A stretch of DNA of 6,926 bases from an uncultured Eubacteriales bacterium (GTDB lineage Bacteria > Bacillota > Clostridia > Oscillospirales > Butyricicoccaceae). The notes below the pieces were generated by a model. The model saw nothing but the letters and a program-made list of their open reading frames with translations. It did not search any database and had not been told where the DNA came from. Below are positions 4,809 through 6,926 of the stretch, piece by piece. Numbering within the stretch: position 1 is the stretch's first letter; the number at the start of each line of letters is the position of its first letter. The stretch lies in NCBI GenBank assembly GCA_934636325.1, contig CAKUAK010000070.1, forward strand, positions 1 through 6,926, in the 5' to 3' direction. A program made the position numbers and the translations under genes.

Positions 4809-6674
4809 TTATTCCCCTTTCAAAAATAACAGACGCATGGCGTTGAAAATGACGACAAGTATGCTGGCCTCGTGTATCAGCATGCCTATCGACATATGGA
4901 CGAACCCGGCGAAGAGGCCGATCAGCAGCAGGGCCACCGTCCCGACAGCGATGGCGATATTCTGATACATGACGGCCTCTGTCCTTTTGGCCAAGGCCAG
5001 CGCCGAGGCCAGACCCGCAAGGTCGGAGCTTATCAGCACGACGTCGGAGCTTTCGACGGCGACGTCGGTGCCCGTGCCCATGGCTATGCCTGTGTCGGCC
5101 GCCGTGATGGCCGGGCTGTCGTTTATGCCGTCGCCGACAAAGGTGACGGTGCGCCCCTCCTCCTGCATGCGGCGCAGTATGGATACCTTATCCCGGGGCA
5201 GGCACTCGGGGTATATCTCGGTTATCCCGGCCCGGGCGGCTACGGCCTCGGCCGCCGCGCGGTTATCGCCGGTCAGCATGGCGATCCTTTTGACCCCCAG
5301 CCTTCTGAGCCTTGCGATGCTCACGGCGGCGTCGGGCTTGAGGGCGTCGGAAATGGCTATCAGGAGGCACAGCCTGCCGTCGACGGCGGCCAGCACGGTC
5401 GTGGCGCTCTGCCGCTGCCGCGCAAGGATATCCTCCTCCTGACCGGGCGTCAGCTCGACGCCCCGGCTGTCCATCAGCTTTTTATTGCCGACCAGCACCC
5501 TTTTGCCGCCGATCACCCCCTCGATGCCCATGCCCTTGTGGGTCTCGACATCGGTGACCGTGGCGGCAGCCATGCCGCGGGATGCGGCATACTGGACTAT
5601 CGCCCTTGCCAGCGGATGGTCGGAGGCCTGCTCGGCCGCGGCGGCCAGCGCCAGCGCGCCGTATTCATCATCGCAATAGGATCTGACCTCGGTGACCTCC
5701 GGCCTGCCGGCCGTCAGCGTACCTGTCTTATCGAAGAGCACGGCGTCGGTCTTTGCAAAGGTATGGATGGTGTCGCCCCCCTTGAGCAGCACCCCCTTCT
5801 GGGCGCCGCGGCCTATTCCCGCGACGCTGGCTGTCGGCGCACCGATGACGAGCGCCCCGGGGCAGGCCAGCACCAGAACGGTTATGGCCGTATCGAGATC
5901 TCTTGTGAATATAAAGGTCAGCGCCGCCATGACCACGACGGCGGGCGTATAGTACCTTGCAAAGCGGTCGATGAACCGCTCGACCGGCGATTTGGCGTCC
6001 TGGGCCTCCTCGACCAGCTGGATTATTTTAGAAAATGTGGTGTCCTCGCCGACCCTTGCGGCCCCCATCTCGACCGTGCCGCTTTCAAGTATCGTCCCGG
6101 CGTAAAGGGCCGAGCCCGGCGTCTTATGGGCCGGGGCCGATTCGCCGGTTATGCTGGCCTCGTTGACATAGCCCTCACCCGAGGTCACGGCCCCGTCGGC
6201 GGCGATCTGGCCGCCGGTCCTGACCAGCAGGCGGTCGCCCTCTTCGACATCCTCGGCGTCGATCTCCTCTATCCCGCCGTCCTCCGATATCCTGAGGGCC
6301 GTGGCCGGGGTCATTTCGGTCAGCCTTTTGATGGCGCTGCGGGTCTTGGTCATGGTCTTTTGTTCAAGGTAAGAGCCGAACTGGAAAAGGAAGGTGACGA
6401 TGGCGGCCTCGCTGAACTCGCCGATCAGGCAGGCGCCGATGACGGCGATCGAAACGAGGCACTCTATGCCGACCGTTTTGAATCTCAGCCCCTGGACGGC
6501 GCGGAAGAGTATCGGGCTGCCCGCCAGTATAAAGCCGACGATATAGAATATATCGGCATACAGCATGCCTCCGCCAAGATGTGCCAGCGCCAGCGCGATA
6601 AGGGTCGCCGCGCCCGCGCCCCACATGGCGGGGATGGAATATTTTCTGAAAAAGACGTTTAATTTCCGGGTCAT
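4809..6674 (-). CDS. P1B-type metal-translocating ATPase with CPG membrane motif
   Basis: A 621-residue inner-membrane pump. The family uses ATP to move transition metals across the membrane. Motifs (numbered from the ATG): actuator TGES 176-179, transmembrane metal motif CPG 271-273 in LACPGALVIG, phosphorylation DKTGTLT (D315), the P1B-specific HP 353-354, TGDN 468-471 and GDGIND 514-519. Hydrophobic segments fit the usual eight helices, four before the actuator, two around CPG and two at the C-terminus. The last helix carries HEASI (601-605). There is no N-terminal HMA domain. The frame opens 5 codons earlier at a TTG, but GGAGG lies 5 nt before the ATG at 6674, so that is the start. It is first in a three-gene operon behind a near-consensus promoter. 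CPG replaces the usual CPC or SPC, and HEASI resembles HEGGT of Co/Fe-type P1B-4 pumps. Specificity is therefore uncertain, with Fe, Zn or Co favoured over Cu (inference). Confidence 0.95.
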   Translation of the reverse strand: MTRKLNVFFRKYSIPAMWGAGAATLIALALAHLGGGMLYADIFYIVGFILAGSPILFRAVQGLRFKTVGIECLVSIAVIGACLIGEFSEAAIVTFLFQFGSYLEQKTMTKTRSAIKRLTEMTPATALRISEDGGIEEIDAEDVEEGDRLLVRTGGQIAADGAVTSGEGYVNEASITGESAPAHKTPGSALYAGTILESGTVEMGAARVGEDTTFSKIIQLVEEAQDAKSPVERFIDRFARYYTPAVVVMAALTFIFTRDLDTAITVLVLACPGALVIGAPTASVAGIGRGAQKGVLLKGGDTIHTFAKTDAVLFDKTGTLTAGRPEVTEVRSYCDDEYGALALAAAAEQASDHPLARAIVQYAASRGMAAATVTDVETHKGMGIEGVIGGKRVLVGNKKLMDSRGVELTPGQEEDILARQRQSATTVLAAVDGRLCLLIAISDALKPDAAVSIARLRRLGVKRIAMLTGDNRAAAEAVAARAGITEIYPECLPRDKVSILRRMQEEGRTVTFVGDGINDSPAITAADTGIAMGTGTDVAVESSDVVLISSDLAGLASALALAKRTEAVMYQNIAIAVGTVALLLIGLFAGFVHMSIGMLIHEASILVVIFNAMRLLFLKGE

Positions 6675-6711
6675 GATGTCCTCCGGCAAAGGTTATATTT
6701 CATGCCATATT

Positions 6712-6740
6712 ATTATATCTCACAGGCTAACATTTTACAA
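6712..6740 (-). promoter_or_regulatory. Sigma-A promoter of the metal-ATPase cassette
   Basis: On the minus strand a perfect TATAAT (6712-6717) and TTGTAA (6735-6740, 4 of 6 consensus positions) are separated by 17 bp. The predicted start is near 6705, giving a leader of about 30 nt before the ATPase ATG. The -35 sits 2 bp from the tandem repeat array. No recognisable copper (CopY-type) or other metal-regulator palindrome was seen. Confidence 0.75.
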
Positions 6741-6742
6741 TT

Positions 6743-6789
6743 AAAAGCCCCCGCAAAAGCCCCCGCAAAAGCCCCCGCAAAAGCCCCGC
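6743..6789. repeat. 12-bp tandem repeat, three perfect copies plus one of 11 bp
   Basis: The plus-strand unit AAAAGCCCCCGC occurs at 6743-6754, 6755-6766 and 6767-6778. A fourth copy at 6779-6789 is one C shorter, and AAAAT follows. On the minus strand each unit reads as a hairpin arm ending in GGGG followed by CTTTT. The array lies between a terminator-like stem and the ATPase promoter and appears to be expansion of the terminator's 3' arm. Confidence 0.95.
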
Positions 6790-6810
6790 AAAATCTATGA
6801 TTTTGCGGGG
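6779..6810 (-). terminator. Strong hairpin with terminator form on the minus strand
   Basis: A perfect 12-bp inverted repeat (6784-6795 with 6799-6810) with a 3-nt loop. On the minus strand it reads CCCCGCAAAATC, loop ATA, then its complement and CTTTT. It would end a transcript entering from beyond the right edge before the ATPase promoter. The U stretch is short (4), so efficiency is uncertain. Confidence 0.6.
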
Positions 6811-6822
6811 AACTCTCGCGCC

Positions 6823-6851
6823 GCCTCCCTTTACACAAGGGAGGCATTTTT
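6823..6851 (+). terminator. Terminator-like hairpin, probably an interspersed palindrome
   Basis: A 9-bp perfect stem GCCTCCCTT (6823-6831) with AAGGGAGGC (6837-6845), 5-nt loop TACAC, followed on the plus strand by ATTTTTC. It has intrinsic terminator form in the plus direction, yet no plus-strand gene precedes it in this window. From memory, near-identical palindromes are common between genes in Ruminococcaceae, so it may be a dispersed repeat rather than a dedicated terminator. Confidence 0.5.
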
Positions 6852-6926
6852 CTGCGTCACTTTGCCCCTGCTGCGCCGCAGGCTCGCGTGCCAACAACAG
6901 GTAACACCTCATCCGTCGGGCAAGCC

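Noticed and set aside
4872..6662. Plus-strand open frame of 596 codons
   Set aside because: It is the antisense of the ATPase gene, kept open by GC-biased codon positions. The minus-strand product has every P-type ATPase motif.
6671..6703. Ten-codon open frame just before the ATPase, stop overlapping its ATG
   Set aside because: No ribosome site and the ATG would lie almost at the predicted transcript start. It could be a leaderless coupling peptide, but nothing beyond chance supports it.
6743..6789. CRISPR array
   Set aside because: The 12-bp units are contiguous with no spacers and no cas genes are present.
6727..6912. Minus-strand open frame with a repeated LRGL peptide
   Set aside because: The repeat peptide is only translation of the 12-bp non-coding array. 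No ribosome site, and it runs through hairpins and the -35 element.

Overview
The window reads as chromosomal DNA from a moderately GC-rich anaerobic Bacillota, most likely a gut Clostridia of the Oscillospirales/Ruminococcaceae type. The evidence is strong AGGAG-type ribosome binding sites, tight overlapping operons, a TPP riboswitch that works through an intrinsic terminator, and intergenic spaces packed with GC-rich palindromes. The taxonomic placement is inference. All recognisable genes lie on the minus strand, so the biological order runs from the right end of the window to the left.

Right end (about 6675-6926): a non-coding stretch with two strong hairpins, three perfect 12-bp tandem repeats plus a fourth copy one base short, and a near-consensus sigma-A promoter. 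The promoter drives a three-gene metal cassette (6674 down to 4341). It encodes a P1B-type metal-transporting ATPase with an unusual CPG (not CPC) membrane motif and no N-terminal metal-binding domain, a free-standing 68-residue HMA-type metal-binding protein, and an 81-residue His/Glu-rich protein resembling a compact hemerythrin/RIC domain. The C-terminal HEAS motif of the ATPase and the hemerythrin-like partner together hint at iron or a similar divalent metal rather than copper. This is inference.

Middle (4340-3925): a sigma-A-like promoter, a well-formed TPP (THI-box) riboswitch, its terminator, and then an unexplained leader of about 206 nt before thiM.

Left two-thirds (3924-274): a five-gene thiamine salvage operon, thiM-thiE-HAD phosphatase-thiD-tenA. 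TenA releases or recycles the pyrimidine, ThiD phosphorylates it to HMP-PP, ThiM phosphorylates the thiazole alcohol, and ThiE joins the two into thiamine monophosphate. The embedded HAD phosphatase is not a standard thi gene and may act on thiamine monophosphate or another pathway phosphate. De novo genes (thiC, thiG, thiH) and ThiL are absent from this window. Positions 1-273, downstream of tenA, hold no credible gene but a dense run of hairpins, one next to the tenA stop that could serve as terminator.
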